Part shown: positions 9,960 through 22,170 of the stretch, piece by piece
Layout: the number at the start of each line of letters is the position of its first letter
How positions within the stretch are numbered: the first letter of the stretch is position 1
Source of the DNA: Euryodendron excelsum
Lineage: Eukaryota > Streptophyta > Magnoliopsida > Ericales > Pentaphylacaceae
Assembly (NCBI GenBank): GCA_033060915.1
Contig: CM065397.1
Span: 32,617,501 to 32,681,500, forward strand
Direction of reading: 5' to 3'
Length of the DNA: 64,000 bases
Notes under the pieces: model-generated
What the model was told of the DNA's origin: nothing
Seen by the model: only the letters and a program-made list of their open reading frames with translations
Database searches by the model: none
Position numbers and translations under genes: made by a program

Positions 9960-11444
9960 ACCTTACATATCGAATAAGTGGGGATATTTCTCTCGGAGCT
10001 CCCATGTAGCCTCTTCAATGGAATGACTTTGTCATGGAACTTTAACTAGAGGAATAACTTTGTTTCTCAACACTTGGTCTCAACGATCTAAGACTTGAAT
10101 TGGTCACTCTATATAACTCAAGTCTTCTTTCACATTCACAGGGTGATAGTTTATAATATGCACAGGATCATGCACATATTGCCTTAACATGGAAACATGA
10201 AACATGTTATGGATATATGAAAGCTCGGGCAAAAGAGCCAAATGATAGGCGACTGGTCCAATTTTCTGAAGTATCTCGAATGGACCAATGTATCTTGGAC
10301 TTAGCTTTCCCTTCACAGCAAAATGAGTCACTCATTTGGAAGGAGAAACTTTTAAGAAAACATGATCGCCCACCTTGAACTCTTACTCTCTTCTTCGAAC
10401 ATCCGCAAAACTCTTTTGACGACTTTGGGCAATTTGGAGCCTTTGCTAAATCCTCTTGATCTTCTCAGTGGTTAATTGCACAATTTTCAGTCCCAAAAGC
10501 TTTCTCTCTCCAACCTCAGTCCAATAAACTAGAGATCTACATTTTCTCCCATAAAGCACTTTATACGGTGCCATCCCAATACTTGCTTGAAAACTATTGT
10601 TATAAGTGAACTCGATCAATGGTAGGTGGTCTTCCCAACTTCCTTGGAAATCAAGAAAACTGAGTCGCAACATGTCTTCCAAAATCTGAATTGTCCTATT
10701 TGATTGTTCGTCCGTTTGGGGATGAAAGGCCTTGCTAAATTTTAATTCTGTTCCCATAGCTTTTTGCAAATCCTTCCAAAATTTGGAAACAAATTTGGGT
10801 TCCCTATTCAACACAATAGAAACCGATGCACCGTGCAGCCGAATAATTTCCTTAACATATAATGTCGCAAGTTTGTCTAAAGAATAAGTAATCTTTACTG
10901 CTAAGAAATGAGCAAATTTAGTTAGCCTATCAATAATTACCCAAATAGCATTACTACCTCGAAGGGAACACGGCAATCCTATGACGAAATCCATCGTAAT
11001 ATGCTCCCATTTCCATTCTGATATTAGGAGGGGCTGCAACAATCTGGTCAGCTTTTGATGTTTTGTTTTCACTTGTTGACAATGTAGGCAATAAGATACA
11101 AATTCAGCAATGTTTTTGATCATTCCTGGTCACCAAAACAATTCCTTAAGATCTCTATACATCTTGGTATTACCTAGATGAACTGCAAACTTAGAGTTGT
11201 GAGCCTTTTCTAGGACTTGCTTTTTAACTTTCGGTATATTGGGAACATATAGTCGATTTTTGAATTTGAGAACTCCATATTGCATTGTGAAGTCAAGTTT
11301 TGGGCTTGCCTTCATATCATCACATATTTTCTTCAAATGCAGATTATCTTGCTGTCGTTGCTTTACCATCTCAAATAAGGTTGGTTGCACAATTAGAGTT
11401 GCAAGAATAGCATCCGAATTTGGTGATACAATTTCCATCTCCAT
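9960..11444 (-). pseudogene. Chromovirus integrase with C-terminal tail
   Basis: Minus-strand order is an H2C2 zinc-binding region (H-N-S-K... 11130-11444 into 'SYCLHCQQVKTKHQK' at about 11100), then the core 'WEHITMDFVIGLP' and 'IDRLTKFAHFL', then the C-terminal 'GKLSPRYIGPFEIL...HNMFHVSMLRQY' block (10104-10331), and a chromodomain-like 'EEATWEL...YPHLF' tail near 9980-10020. Integrase inserts the cDNA into the genome. The second catalytic Asp is replaced (I-V-L-N-R-E-P where the family has S-D-R-D-P), and the Glu is replaced by Asn (D-E-Q-S-N-R). At least two frame changes separate the pieces, so it cannot be active. Confidence 0.85.
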
Positions 11445-12903
11445 GCCTTCTAGTTCATCAAGTAGTACTTATTGTGTAATGACCAAGGTTGTCAAATTTG
11501 TTGTAGCTTTCCTACTCAAGCGTCGACCACAACATTTGCTTTACCCGGATGACCACGTCATAGTCCTTTATCAACTCGAGCCATCTTCTTTGTCACATAT
11601 TAAGCTCCTTTTGGGTGAAAAGATACTTCAAACTTTTGTGGTCCGTGTAGATTTTACAAGTCACTCTTGATGGCGCCAAATCTTCAATGCAAATACCACA
11701 GCTGCTAATTTGAGGTCATGAGTAGGATAATTCTTCTCGTGTGGTCTCAATTGACGTGAGGCATATGCAATCACTTTAACATGTTGCATCAATACACACC
11801 CTAAACCTTTGTGCTAAGCATCACTATAAATCATAAAGCCATCAATTCCGGATGGAAGGGCTAAGATCGGTGCAGACACCATTCGGTTTTTCAATTCTTG
11901 AAAGCTTTGCTCTCTTTCCTCTGTCCATTTAAACAGTGTGTTTTTCTAAGTCAGCTATGTTAACAGGGTAGCAATCTATGAGAAGTTCTTACAAATCTTT
12001 GGTGATATCCCACCAAGCCCATGAAGTTACGAACCTTAACCATTTTGGTTGGTCTCAACCATTCTACAATTGCTTCAATCTTGTGAGGATCAACATATAC
12101 TCCTTCCTTGTTGATGATGTGGCCCAAAAAGGATATGCTTGATAGCCAAAACTCACATTTCTTCAAATTGGCATAGAGTTGTTTGTCACTCAAAATCTAA
12201 AGAGTGATTATCAAGTGTTGTTAATGTTCTGCAAGGTTCTTAGAATACACGAGAATGTCATCAATAAGAACAATAATAAAGTCATCCAGGTACGGTTTGA
12301 ATACTCTATTCATCAAGTCCATAAAGGTTGTTGGTGCATTTGTGACTCCAAACTGCATCACCAAAAATTCAGAATGACCATATCTTGTTTTAAACATAGT
12401 TTTCTCTACATCATTTGCTTTAACTTTCAATTGGTGGTATCTTGACCTTAAATCGATTTTAGAAAACACTTGAGCACCTTGAAGTTAGTCAAACAAATCA
12501 CTTATTCTCAGCAATGGATATTGTTCTTAATAGTCACCTTGTTTTATTCTCGGTAATCAATGCAAAGTCTCATGGTTTCGTCTTACTTCTTCACAAATAG
12601 GACAGGAGCACCCCGTGGTGAAACACTAGCCCGAATAAAACCTTTGGCTAACAAATCTTGAAGTTGGGTTTTCAATTCTTTCAACTCAAGAAGAGATATA
12701 CGGTAAGGACTTTTAGAAATGGGTTGTGTACTCGGATAAACATCGATGGTAAATTTAATTTTTCGGTCCACCAATGAACCAGGTAGCTCTTCAAGAAATA
12801 CATCAAGAAAGTCCCTAGCAATGGGGATGCCTTCTAAAGAAGAAGACAAAGTTTTGTTATCAACAACACTACACAACAAACCATGCTTTCCTTTCTTGAG
12901 CAA
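11445..12903 (-). pseudogene. Chromovirus reverse transcriptase and RNase H
   Basis: The RT N-terminus 'FTIDVYPSTQPISKSPYRIS' and 'GFIRASVSPRGAPVLFVKK' lie at 12583-12903. The palm '[14 protein letters not shown]' and '[11 protein letters not shown]' (catalytic D-D pair kept, Y replaced by L) lie at 12221-12469. The thumb/connection 'GHIINKEGVYVDPHKIEAI' lies at 11960-12193. RNase H follows in fragments to about 11460. Stops and frameshifts separate each piece. Confidence 0.85.
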
Positions 12904-13273
12904 GTGTTATGCTTGCATAGAAGAAATAAGATATGGGGGAGGCACCATACTAACTCCCTCAAAGATAAGTTTAGGATGGCTAGGAATTTGAAACAAAAAT
13001 TGCTTAAGCACACAATCAATAGTCGCATGATGGGATGACAACCAATTCATATGAGAATGACATCAAAATAGTGCATGTCAAGGGGTATAAGATTAACCAA
13101 CAAGAGTACATCATTCACAAGGACATCACAAGATTTATATACCATATCACATATTATGAAATTTTCGGATGGCAAAGATATGGATAAGACATAGAACAAG
13201 GGTTCCGGAAGTTTATGAAAGTTATGGGCAAAGAGATATGAGACAAATAAGCGAGTAGAATTGGAATCAACAA
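12904..13273 (-). pseudogene. Chromovirus protease, downstream part
   Basis: The minus-strand frame directly left of the element A insertion reads D-S-N-S-T-R-L-F-V-S, then 'VYKSCDVLVNDVLLLVNLI' and 'LDMHYFDVILI'. This is the typical Ty3/gypsy aspartic protease layout. The active-site triad D-S-G reads D-S-N here. The upstream half lies at 35805-35900, so element A split the protease almost at its active site. Confidence 0.75.
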
Positions 13274-14925
13274 TGTCGCGCCCCGATTTTTAACCAAGTC
13301 CTTTCGGCTCGAAAAAAAAGCACCAATCTGTCATTAGAACCCATCCTCCTAGAAGGACGAGTGCGACCAGGTTTGAACTTGAAATTGGTTTGATTAAGGG
13401 CTTTTTGGAAAAATAAGAGTCACCACCTAACTTGATTAAGGTGAGTTAGGTCACCTAAAACTAAGTATCATCCGAAAATTAAACTTAGGGTTTTAGAAAA
13501 AGGTTTTAAAAACTTCCTCAGGAAAGGGTTTTTAAGAAAATTGGTTGTTTGGCAACCTTTAAAAAGTTTTAAGCCCTTTTTGAAAATAACTCTATTTTGG
13601 TCTTTCGAAAAACAGAAATCCATGGCTCGGGGGTTGGTTACGTGTAGGGAAGATATCCTAAGATCATCACTCTACCCCGCCCTTTCGGTACATACATGTC
13701 TAATCACCCCTAATTCACTTACTTGAATAACCAGTTACTATTATCCACTTAATATCCACTTTAGAATTTTAAAAGCAGGGTTGGGTCATTAGTTTTTGGA
13801 TGAATGATGCATGATACAAGTTTTCAGAAAAATGTTTGAAAACATGAAAGTTTTGAAGGAATTTGAAATAGGGATCTTGGATTGATAGAGAGTTTTGAAA
13901 AAAGGACTTGAGTTGAAATAAAAGTTATGATAGCACCATTTTAGGTTGCCTACATATCTCATTTGGCGATAATCAAGTTATTCGTAGTTCGGACAAGGGC
14001 TCGATAGAAAATAGTCACATTAGGGCCTTTGGAATGTTTGAAGACACTTTAAGGTCTTTGGAAAGGTTGGAAGACATTTTGTGGTCTTTGAAAAAAGAGG
14101 ACTGGAGAATTTTGACTTGAAATCGAATGTTGGAGTGTTTTTGGAATAGAACTTGAAAGTGCTCTTGAAATGAAATTTTAAAGTGTTTTGAAATATTTTC
14201 GAACATAACTCAAGAGAGTTTTGAAAGTTTTGAAAATTTGATTATGGACTTGAAAATTGGATTTGGAGTCACAAGAGCTCTTATGAACTTGTCGTGAAAT
14301 GATTTTAAAAGTAGTCTTTGAACAACTTATGAAAGGCATTTTTAATGTTTAATTTACCTTTGAGAGGTTAGTCACTGAAGTACTAAAATCCTTTAGGGTA
14401 ATGAGTTTTGAAGATATGTTTAAAAAAAAAGGGGCTAGAGTCTTCCCTTTGGTTCTTTAAAACTTTAGGGTTATAAAACCCATCTTGAATATCTCCCTCA
14501 CACTTGACCAATCCTAACCATGGAAGAATTAGGATTGCTTCAAGAGTGTGATGTTCGAAAATCATTCTTGAAAAGAGTTTTTGAAAGCACTTACAGTTTT
14601 GGAACTCTAATATGAACAATCTTGGGGGTTGTATTTAATGTATCACATTCCCTTGGCATCCCTAACCATAAAAGGGTTAGGGATACCTTAAGGTTGTGCG
14701 TTCTTGAAAATATTTTTTGCAAATAATTTTTAAAAAATGTTAAGTGTCTAGCCATTTTAGTTTATACAAGTTTAGGAGAATTTTTTGGAGACATTTTTAA
14801 AGATAGAGTGTGGGAATATTTGAAAAGGTTTTAGGGTTGATTTTTGAAATCTCAAGAGAGTAGGATGGTTTTTGAGTTGAAAGATTACTTGAAAAGGGGT
14901 ATTTGAATTGGAGTCTTGAACCCTA

Positions 14926-15190
14926 CTAACCTAGGTTGGGTTGACCTAGGATCTAGGTGACCTAAGATCAACTAACTTAGGTTAGGTTACCCTAGGGTTA
15001 AGGTGACCTAAGATTAACTAACTTGGGTTAGGTTACCCTAGGGTTAAGGTGACCTAAGGTTAACTAACTTGGGTTAGATTAACTTAGGGTTGAGGTGACC
15101 TAAGGTTAACTAACTAAGGTTGGACTAACCTAAGGTTAAGGTGACCTAGGGTTAACTTAACTAGGGTTAGGTTAACCTAGGGTTTAGTAG
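14926..15190. repeat. 46-bp tandem array in element A 3' LTR, five copies
   Basis: The marker 'ggtgacctaag' recurs at 14956, 15002, 15048, 15094 and 15140, exactly 46 bp apart. Units are rich in self-complementary GGTTAACC and ACCTAGGGT words. The partner array in the right LTR has four copies. Confidence 0.9.
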
Positions 15191-16453
15191 AACTACGGTT
15201 AGACTACTAGGATGAAGTTAACCTAGGGTTGGAAGGTGGTTTTAGAATAGGGTTTTGACATAGTGGTTTGGGAAATGAGGTTTTATGCATGAAAGTTGAA
15301 AGTATGTTTTGAAAACTATTTTATGAAAGACACTCAAGTGAGTGTTGGGGTCCTATGGTTGATATTTGGAAATCACTCAACAGCGGGTTACTTTGGAACC
15401 ATTTCACCCATAAACTCAAGAGAGTAAAACTTATGAAAATCAATATTGAATAGATAGTTTTGAAGATTTGAAAATTAAAGAGAAAGACTTCTAAAAATCA
15501 AGGTGCAAATGATGATTTAGGAAAATCATTTTATGCAAGGTGAAGAGGGTGCAATTTTGAAAATCCTTTTTGAAGGGAATTATTTTGAAAACCATTTTAA
15601 AAAGAATAGAGCAACTCTAATGAACTAGAGTTCATATGGTCAAGATAATGAGGAGACCACTCAAGAAAGGGTTCCAAGGAACCATTCCAACCACAAAATT
15701 CAAGAGAGTAAAGTCCTTGAAAATCAACATAGAAGAAGAGGGTTTGAAAGCCGTTTTAATATAATTTTTAAAAGCAATGAAATGTAGGTTTGCTAAATGA
15801 AGTCAAGGAACTTAAAGAGAGTTTTCTAAGGTGTAAAAATTGAGTGTTTGACCTAGGTTTCAAAGAACCAACTCTAGGACCATTTGTTAGGAAAACATTT
15901 GAATATGGAGCCTTAGAATGCCATAGAAATAAAGATAGTGAAAGTTTTGGAAAAATAGTCATAAACATGAAAATAAAGCCAAGCATGTAAAACATGAACT
16001 AGATAACTATATGCAAATGGGAATTAAAATAGGGAATAGCCTAAGTAGGCTAGGAGGGAGAAGAGAGGAGTGGAGATTGCAAAAATGTGAAAGGAGTACT
16101 ACCTTTTGCCTTCATACACTTTCAAACCTCGATGGATGCCTTGACTTGAGCTTGAATAGCCTTGAAGAGGCTTGAAGGGGCTGGAATGAGGTCTTCTAGG
16201 GCATTGAAGCTATATAGGTGTAATGTATGGGTTAGGGGGAGATGGAATCTAGCCTAAGTGCTTGAAGTGTGGGATGTATATATGAATTCAAGGTTCTAGA
16301 GTAGTTTTAGCATAGCTCCGCTATCAATTTTGATTCTGGAATGTGCAAAAGGGGAGGCCTATATTCTTAGGCAAAGTTGGAGAGGCTTTGCACATGAAAG
16401 ACATGCGCCTAGGCAAAATTTGCCCAAGCGCCAATACTATTCCACTAGCAGAA

Positions 16454-16465
16454 TGCCACGTGGCA
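16454..16465. promoter_or_regulatory. Palindromic G-box, element A 3' LTR
   Basis: TGCCACGTGGCA is a perfect 12-bp palindrome with the CACGTG core bound by plant bZIP and bHLH factors. The same 12-mer is at 34074-34085 in the other LTR. Binding is inferred from the motif only. Confidence 0.55.
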
Positions 16466-17649
16466 CTTATTGTACTGGCTAAATCTTAGGGGCTAAGCAA
16501 AATTTGATCGATCTGATCAAAATTTGGGCCCATGTAGCATACGCTCCGTCACCAGGAATGTTCATTTAAACTTTGCCTTGATAATTGTGCAAACCGAGAA
16601 CAATTCGGGGAAATCGGTTACATTCACGGTGTTGTTCTAGTGTTTCTCATGAACTTTGAATTTTTGAAAAGCTTGAAAGGTGTTTGGAAGAGGGAGATAT
16701 CATCTCGAAAAGTGTGCAGGAAAACAAATTTTTGTGGAGTGTCTGTGATATGCTCCGCGAAGGTTCAAAAGTAGCCATTTGTGTACCACATGATCGAGGC
16801 TTTTGAGAAGTGATCTCTCCGATCGGACCATACCAATGAAAAGTGCTTTGGAAGTACTTTCGGGAATTTCTTAATTTACACATTTCTCAAGGTGTTTGAC
16901 AGTGCGTTATAATCAGGGAATTGGAGAAAAAGTCTAGCTTGGTGGAGTGTCTGTGAGACGCTCCAGGAGTTACTGAAAGTGGCAGTTTTTTAGTCATGCA
17001 ATGAGGGGATTCAAGAAGCGATCTATCTGATTGATCCATATTGATGGAAAGACCCAAGGACGAGATTTCAAGAATTCCCTATTTTACACATTTCTCAAGT
17101 CGTTTAACGGTGCATTACAACCAGGGAATCAGGAGAAAAGACAACTATGGCAGAGCGTCTGTAAGACGCTTTAGGGAATTTTCGTTGAGTCGGGAGTGTT
17201 TAGAGTCATAAGGTTCACCTTTGGTTAAACAGGAATGCATGATAAGACTCGTTATTCAATACCCAAGGCTGTTGTAGCTTCGGGGCGCGTTTGGGTCACC
17301 AGGGGTAAAATAATCATTTCGATCGGGATTGGTTGAAAAATGTCAGAATGGGTTGGAGTGTCTTGTTAAGCTTGTCGGATTGCTCGAGAATGGTCTTGGA
17401 AGAGGTTTCTAGTGTTTGGTGGGTTTGTACTGTGCTGGGGTGTCTGGGGGCAAAACGGTCATTTTGACTGGACTTGACCAGAATAGGACCGGGATTGGAC
17501 AGAATGGCATGTTGAGTACGCCTAACTATTTAGGAACACTTTGAAAAGGTGGACTTACCGTCTTAAGCGATTTTAAACTTTCTCAAGACATGCCTGGAAG
17601 CCTAAGGGGCAGGTTTGGTCATTTTTCACTGATTCGGGCTAACAGGCAC

Positions 17650-17995
17650 TGGTGTTAACCTAGGTGTTGGTTCCCAAGACCACCCGGTCTCGAAAAGCTA
17701 CCTATGCGGTGTTGGTCCCTAAGATAACCCGGTCTCAAAGAGCTACCTGTGAAATGGTGTTGGTTTCTGAGAACGTCTGGTCTTGAAAACCTACCTGTGA
17801 GGGTGGTGTTGGTCCTCGAGAATGCCTGGTCTTAGAGAACTACCAAATGATGGACATTCTACATTGGCGGGCTAATAGGCGCCAGAAATGAACCGTCTAG
17901 AATTTGATAAAGTGTTGGTCCCTGAGATTGCCTGATCTCGGGAAGCTACCTGGATGGCGTTGGTTCTCGAGACCGCTCGGTCTCGGAAAGCTACT
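17650..17995. repeat. Hairpin-bearing repeat array near the right end of element A 3' LTR
   Basis: Units of roughly 40-60 bp read 'ggtgttggtccctgagaccgcccggtctcgaaaagctacctg' with variation. Each carries a dyad; the best, 17968-17985, is CGAGACCG and CGGTCTCG around CT (8-bp perfect stem). It occupies the place of the 81-bp array in the copy at 1-1034. Confidence 0.8.
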
Positions 17996-18177
17996 TGGAA
18001 TGCCTAGGGACATGATGGTCTTTACAGCTTCGATTGGGCCTTGTGAGCCAGAGGAGTGATCAACTGACTAGATTGGAGTTTGAAAGAGTTGTCTTGGGCC
18101 CGTATGCATTGTGATGTTTGAAAACTGGATCTAGTCAGTCCAAAGATTGCCAAGTGGGCAAAAATGGGGTGCTTACA

Positions 18178-18204
18178 GCTACTCCTCTTTTTCTGTCTTT
18201 GCTC
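18178..18204 (-). promoter_or_regulatory. Polypurine tract of element A
   Basis: The plus strand here is a pyrimidine run (ctcctctttttctgtctttg). On the minus strand it is a purine tract ending right at the 3' LTR. It sets the element's orientation. Confidence 0.7.
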
Positions 18205-19439
18205 ATCAAAGGCAGAAAAATAACAAATTAAGAATCCCTTTTTGGTCACGAGGTGATCGGAGGGACGATAGCTTGGCAGGTTTGGAAAGTTTTGAACTAC
18301 TTGTGAGTCGCTTGTTTGGAAATCTTTGATTTTCGAAAAATCTTTGTTGTTTTGAAATTTTGTTCAGGGTCCGAGTTTTGAAAATGCTGGCTTTACGAAG
18401 TTTGGCCCAGAACACTTGGTTTTTGAAAACAAATTTTTGAAAGCTTGATTTTTGGCTTTTAGAAGCCCTAAAAATGATTTTTGGCATTTGACACATTAAA
18501 AGTTGGTTTTGGTGGGAAGCTGAAGGGTTTGGCGCATGTAGCTCATGCACCTGGTCAAGATGTATCCTAACACATGTGCTACATGTGCCAGTTGGATTTT
18601 CCTTCTAGTGCATCTGCTACATGCGCCAGGCCATGGGTTTTAAAACCAAAGTAGATTCGTGTTTAGCCTACGGGTTTTGAATATTTGGAGTTGAATGGAA
18701 AGCCCTGACGTGGGGGTTTCGAGAGATTTACATCGGGTCTTGTTAGGGAAATCTCGAGGGAGGTCGGGGGCTTGCCGGAAGTCGACATTGTCACCGAAGT
18801 TTTGCTGAAAAACTCAAAGGTTAGTTCTTTGAAATTTCGTTGATTTTGATGCATATATATTCATTTTTTGTGTATAATTATTGTAAATCTATGCTTTAGG
18901 ATGTTTAGAACACAATGGGCGAATTGTTTTTGTGATTTGGTGAAGATTTGAGTGTGTTTGGGATGATTTTATATTTTTTGTAAAAGAGTTTGCTGCAGGA
19001 TTTAGAAAATTTCTTGTGTAGGCTCGGATATTGCATGCTTATGTTTGATTTTTATACCAGGTGTCTTAGAAAAATGTATAGAACAATCGTATAAAGTTTC
19101 GTAATTTTTTGAAAAATTTAGAAAAATTAGAGAATGTGCCCTGTTAAATGTAGAAAAATTGTAGGACATTTTTAGAAAATTATGGGAGCTTTTTGAGTGT
19201 TTCAGGAATTTTGAGAATTTTTAGAAATAAAAACGAAATCAGGAAAGTTTAAAAAATGAAGAGATGGCCTTGGAAATTGTGCTCAATCTTGGGTCATGTG
19301 TTACGGAGGATGGGATAATGTTGATTGAAGGCTCAGGGAGCTTCAATGATATGTGTTTGTGATTTGTTGAATTCCGGGATAGTGACATTTTAAGGCGAAA
19401 CTCTGCCAAAAATTTGTAAAAAGTATTAATCCTTTAAAA
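18205..19439. other. Element A spacer between 3' LTR and repeat array
   Basis: This is low-complexity sequence rich in 'ttttgaaa' and 'gaaaatt'. Open frames up to 114 codons (18206-18550 minus) look compositional and contain no domain I recognise. Confidence 0.5.
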
Positions 19440-19990
19440 ATTCAATGTTTGACTCTGAAACTCCTTAGAAAAAACAGTTACTTTTGAAAACTACGCTTTT
19501 GAAGGAGAAAGCCCGAGAAACCTTAGAAAGCTTGCTGAAACAGGGCTTTTGAAGGAAAAAGCCCCGGAAACTGGCTTGAAACTTTTGAAATAAAACTTTT
19601 TCAAGGGAAAAGCCCAAAAAGCCGTTAGAAAACATTTTCAAACAAGGCTTTTGAAAGAGAAAGCCCGAGAAACCAGATTGAAATTTTAAAATAGAACTTT
19701 TGAGTACAATGCTCGGCAAAACCTATTAGAAAATCTCTGAAATGGGGCTTTTGAAGGAAAAAGCCCGAGAAACCAATTTCGATATTTTGGAAATATAACT
19801 TTTGGAGGAAAAAGCTCGGAAAACAATTGGAAAATCTTTAAAACAGGGCTTTTGAGGGTAAAAGCCCGAGAAACCGGTTTTGATACTTTGAAACGAAACT
19901 TTTTGAGGAAAAAGCTCGCAAAACCATTAGAAAATCTTTGAAACGAGGCTTTTGAGGGTGAAAGCCCCGGAAACCGTTTTGATAGTTTGA
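19440..19990. repeat. Tandem array with internal inverted repeats, upstream of the DUF7745-like gene
   Basis: 'ggcttttgaaggaaaaagccc' alternates with 'gaaactttttgaggaaaaagctcg'. The full period is about 100 bp and the half period about 50 bp ('ggcttttga' near 19545, 19648, 19745, 19846 and 19948). Arms GGGCTTTT (19543-19550) and AAAAGCCC (19557-19564) form an 8-bp perfect stem with a 6-nt loop. The array leads into a pyrimidine-rich run (20025-20170), then the opposite-strand gene. Confidence 0.8.
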
Positions 19991-20273
19991 AATAGAACTG
20001 TGGAAATGGATAGGGCCTCAGCTTTTTTTGTTCCTTTCTATTTCTTTCTGTTTCTTTCTCTTTTTCTCTCTTTTTTTTTTAATTTTTGTTTGCTTTCTTC
20101 TCTTTCTTTTCTTTCTCTCTTTTTTTCTTCTTTTTTTTTTCTTTCTCTCTCTTTTTTCTTGTTTTCTTTTCCACTGTATATATATATCTTTTTGCTTTTA
20201 TGCATATCCTGTGGCTGATCAACTTTCTGCATTTTTGTTCTGTTGTTGCTTTTCAATATGTTGAAGGCAAGCG
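19991..20273 (+). other. Pyrimidine-rich tract before the element A accessory gene
   Basis: Nearly continuous C/T runs from 20025 to 20170, then 'gtatatatatatc' at 20176-20188. In plants such leaders are common just upstream of a start codon. Frames such as 20000-20277 encode only F/L/S low complexity and are not counted as genes. Confidence 0.45.
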
Positions 20274-22170
20274 ATGATGGTTTTGATAGGAGGCGTTGCG
20301 GGAAGGCGTTGCAGGAAGGCTCTGCGGGTCGAGCTCGGGGAGGGCAACGGTAGTAAGAGTGGTTCTTCCCGAGGTGGCAGTGCTACGTGGGGGCAGTCCT
20401 CTACTGCTCTAGCTACCAGAGTCGAGGAGGATGTTGCCATCATGTCTCGGCTATGCGCTTGGTACAACAGCTATACTGAAGAGGAGTGGCGGATCTTTTG
20501 TAGGGCTTTTAGGTATCTAGGATCACTTTTCTTCATTCGTCTACTACCGGGTCTGGTTGAGGCATCTGCTACCTTTTAGTACCCTAAGCTATGTTTGTTT
20601 TGCTTTAGCGATTTTGAGATAACACCAACCCCTCGCGAGTATGGGCGCTTGTTAGGTCTAACGAGTAGTCATGAGGGCATCATGGGTCCAGAATTTCCCA
20701 GGGGCTTTCTGTCCGTTGTTTCTGGTCAATTGGGACTCAGGTGCTAGATTCTGGATTCAAACTCTCATCCTGCTTTTTCAGTCCTTAAGGTAGGCTTTCT
20801 ACTAGATCATTTTGAGTTTTATACCGCTCAGGTTACTCATCCTGGTGTTTGGCATACTTCTTCGGAGTGGCCTATCGCTCGGATGAACGCTCTTGCCCTG
20901 ATTCTGTTGAGTCTTCTAGTATTCCCTCAAGAAGATGGCCGGCTGGATGGTAGACTTTGCTCGTTGTTGTTGTCGATCCAACGAGGGTATTCTTACGCTC
21001 CTTTGGCCATGGGCGAGACCAATGTGAGCGTTACTCGGCTCTAGAGTGGGGAGGACACTTTTTTTTTAAGGTCTCCAGCCCCTTTCCAACTATGGGCTCT
21101 CGAGCATCTATTCATTCACCGATCACTTGTCATATATGGTATCCACAGGTCGATCCTATCAGTGCCTTGGTGAGGTCTCAACAGGAGATCATTGGTGGCA
21201 TAGACTGCCTCGATTCCTACATAACATGGATGGCGTTCCTCTGGACGAGGAGATCTGGTTTAGTTCAATGGTTTTTGGGCTTGTGCAATGTTGATTCATT
21301 GAGAGTACGAACTTCTGACCAGGTTTTTATCCCTTTGATCGGCTTGAGGGGTGTTGTCCCTTTCTTCGGCATTCGGGTTCTTCGTCAGTTGGGTCAGACA
21401 CAGGATGTCCCATACACAGCCATAGCGACAGGATATCAAATTTATTTTGGTGATGATGTGCTAAGAGGTTTGGTGACCGAGTTGACGAAGTTGTGGCAAA
21501 CTTTGATAGCACATGACAGGTTAGATGGTCCATTCTCTTTCGTTCTTATAGCCGCCGCTGATTATGACAAATGGTTCCAAATGTATGTTTTGGGGGATGC
21601 CACAGTTAGAGATCTCCTCCCAGAGTCTCCCCTACCTCTAGTGGGATATGTCGATCTTTTGGTCATTGCTACCATTAGGCGAGACATCACTGGAGACTTT
21701 ATCGCACCCGGTTGGGTGAGTTGGAGGCTTTATTGGAGGCTAGTAGGAGGCGAGTGAGTGATTTAGAGAGGTAGCTTAAGGTGGCTCCCATGATGAGAGA
21801 CTACCGTTTGACTAACATTTCTTGGGGACTTAGGCTCCCTCAGGGGTCCCTAGACACCCTTCCTTCAGCGGGGAGCGACCCCTGGGATGGGTTCATAGTT
21901 TTATTGAGGGACATGGTACATACCCTTTCACAGGAGAGGGATCATCTTCTTGACTGATGTTGGTGTTATGGACTGAGTCAATTATCGACTTCATCTTTCA
22001 AAGCCTCTACCAGTGTCGGCCTTTCCCAGGAAAGATTGGTGACGCCGCTGTTTAGCGAGGCTAGCCCTTCAATTGCTGGCCCTGGTCCTGCCAGTCTTAG
22101 TGCTAGAGATTCAAATGGGGACTCATCGGATGAGGACGTGGACCGTTACATTGTGACCCCTCGTTCTTGA
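20274..22170 (+). pseudogene. DUF7745/PMD-like accessory gene of element A, on the strand opposite gag-pol
   Basis: The ATG at 20274 opens a plus-strand frame with 'EEEWRIFCRAFRYLG' and, after a TAG at 20577-20579, 'FEITPTPREYGRLLGL'. Then come 'LALILLSLLVFPQEDGRLDG' and 'LWALEHLFIH', the order seen in plant DUF7745 proteins of the PMD superfamily. A frameshift near 21150 moves the match to the frame that contains 'VFIPLIGLRGVVPFFGIRV' and 'LRQLGQTQDVPYTA' (to 21757). A further frame carries an acidic C-terminus ending at the TGA at 22168-22170. A second TAG follows 'QLGLRC' (about 20744). Several of the stops stand where the family has Trp. It was probably once a protein of about 600 residues. 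Function inside transposons is unknown. Confidence 0.75.

Larger units (their letters stand above)
13274..18177 (-). mobile_element. 3' LTR of element A, 4.9 kb
   Basis: The LTR is 4904 bp with a TG start and CA end. It holds a 46-bp tandem array, a palindromic G-box and a hairpin array near its right end, listed separately. The TATA box seen in the partner LTR is mutated here (about 16360). Low-complexity 'ttttgaaag' sequence fills much of 13500-14900. No gene was found in it. Confidence 0.93.

Noticed and set aside
14926..15190. Interstitial telomere-like repeat (CCCTAGGGTTA words)
   Set aside because: The period is 46 bp and no run of the 7-bp plant telomere unit is present; it is an LTR-internal array present in both LTRs.
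20000..20277. Overlapping F/L/S-rich open frames
   Set aside because: Translation of a pyrimidine-rich tract in several frames; no coding signature.
20957..21060. N-terminal part of the 266-codon frame at 20957-21757
   Set aside because: In this interval the DUF7745-like match lies in the frame opened at 20274; only the part after about 21150 is real homology.
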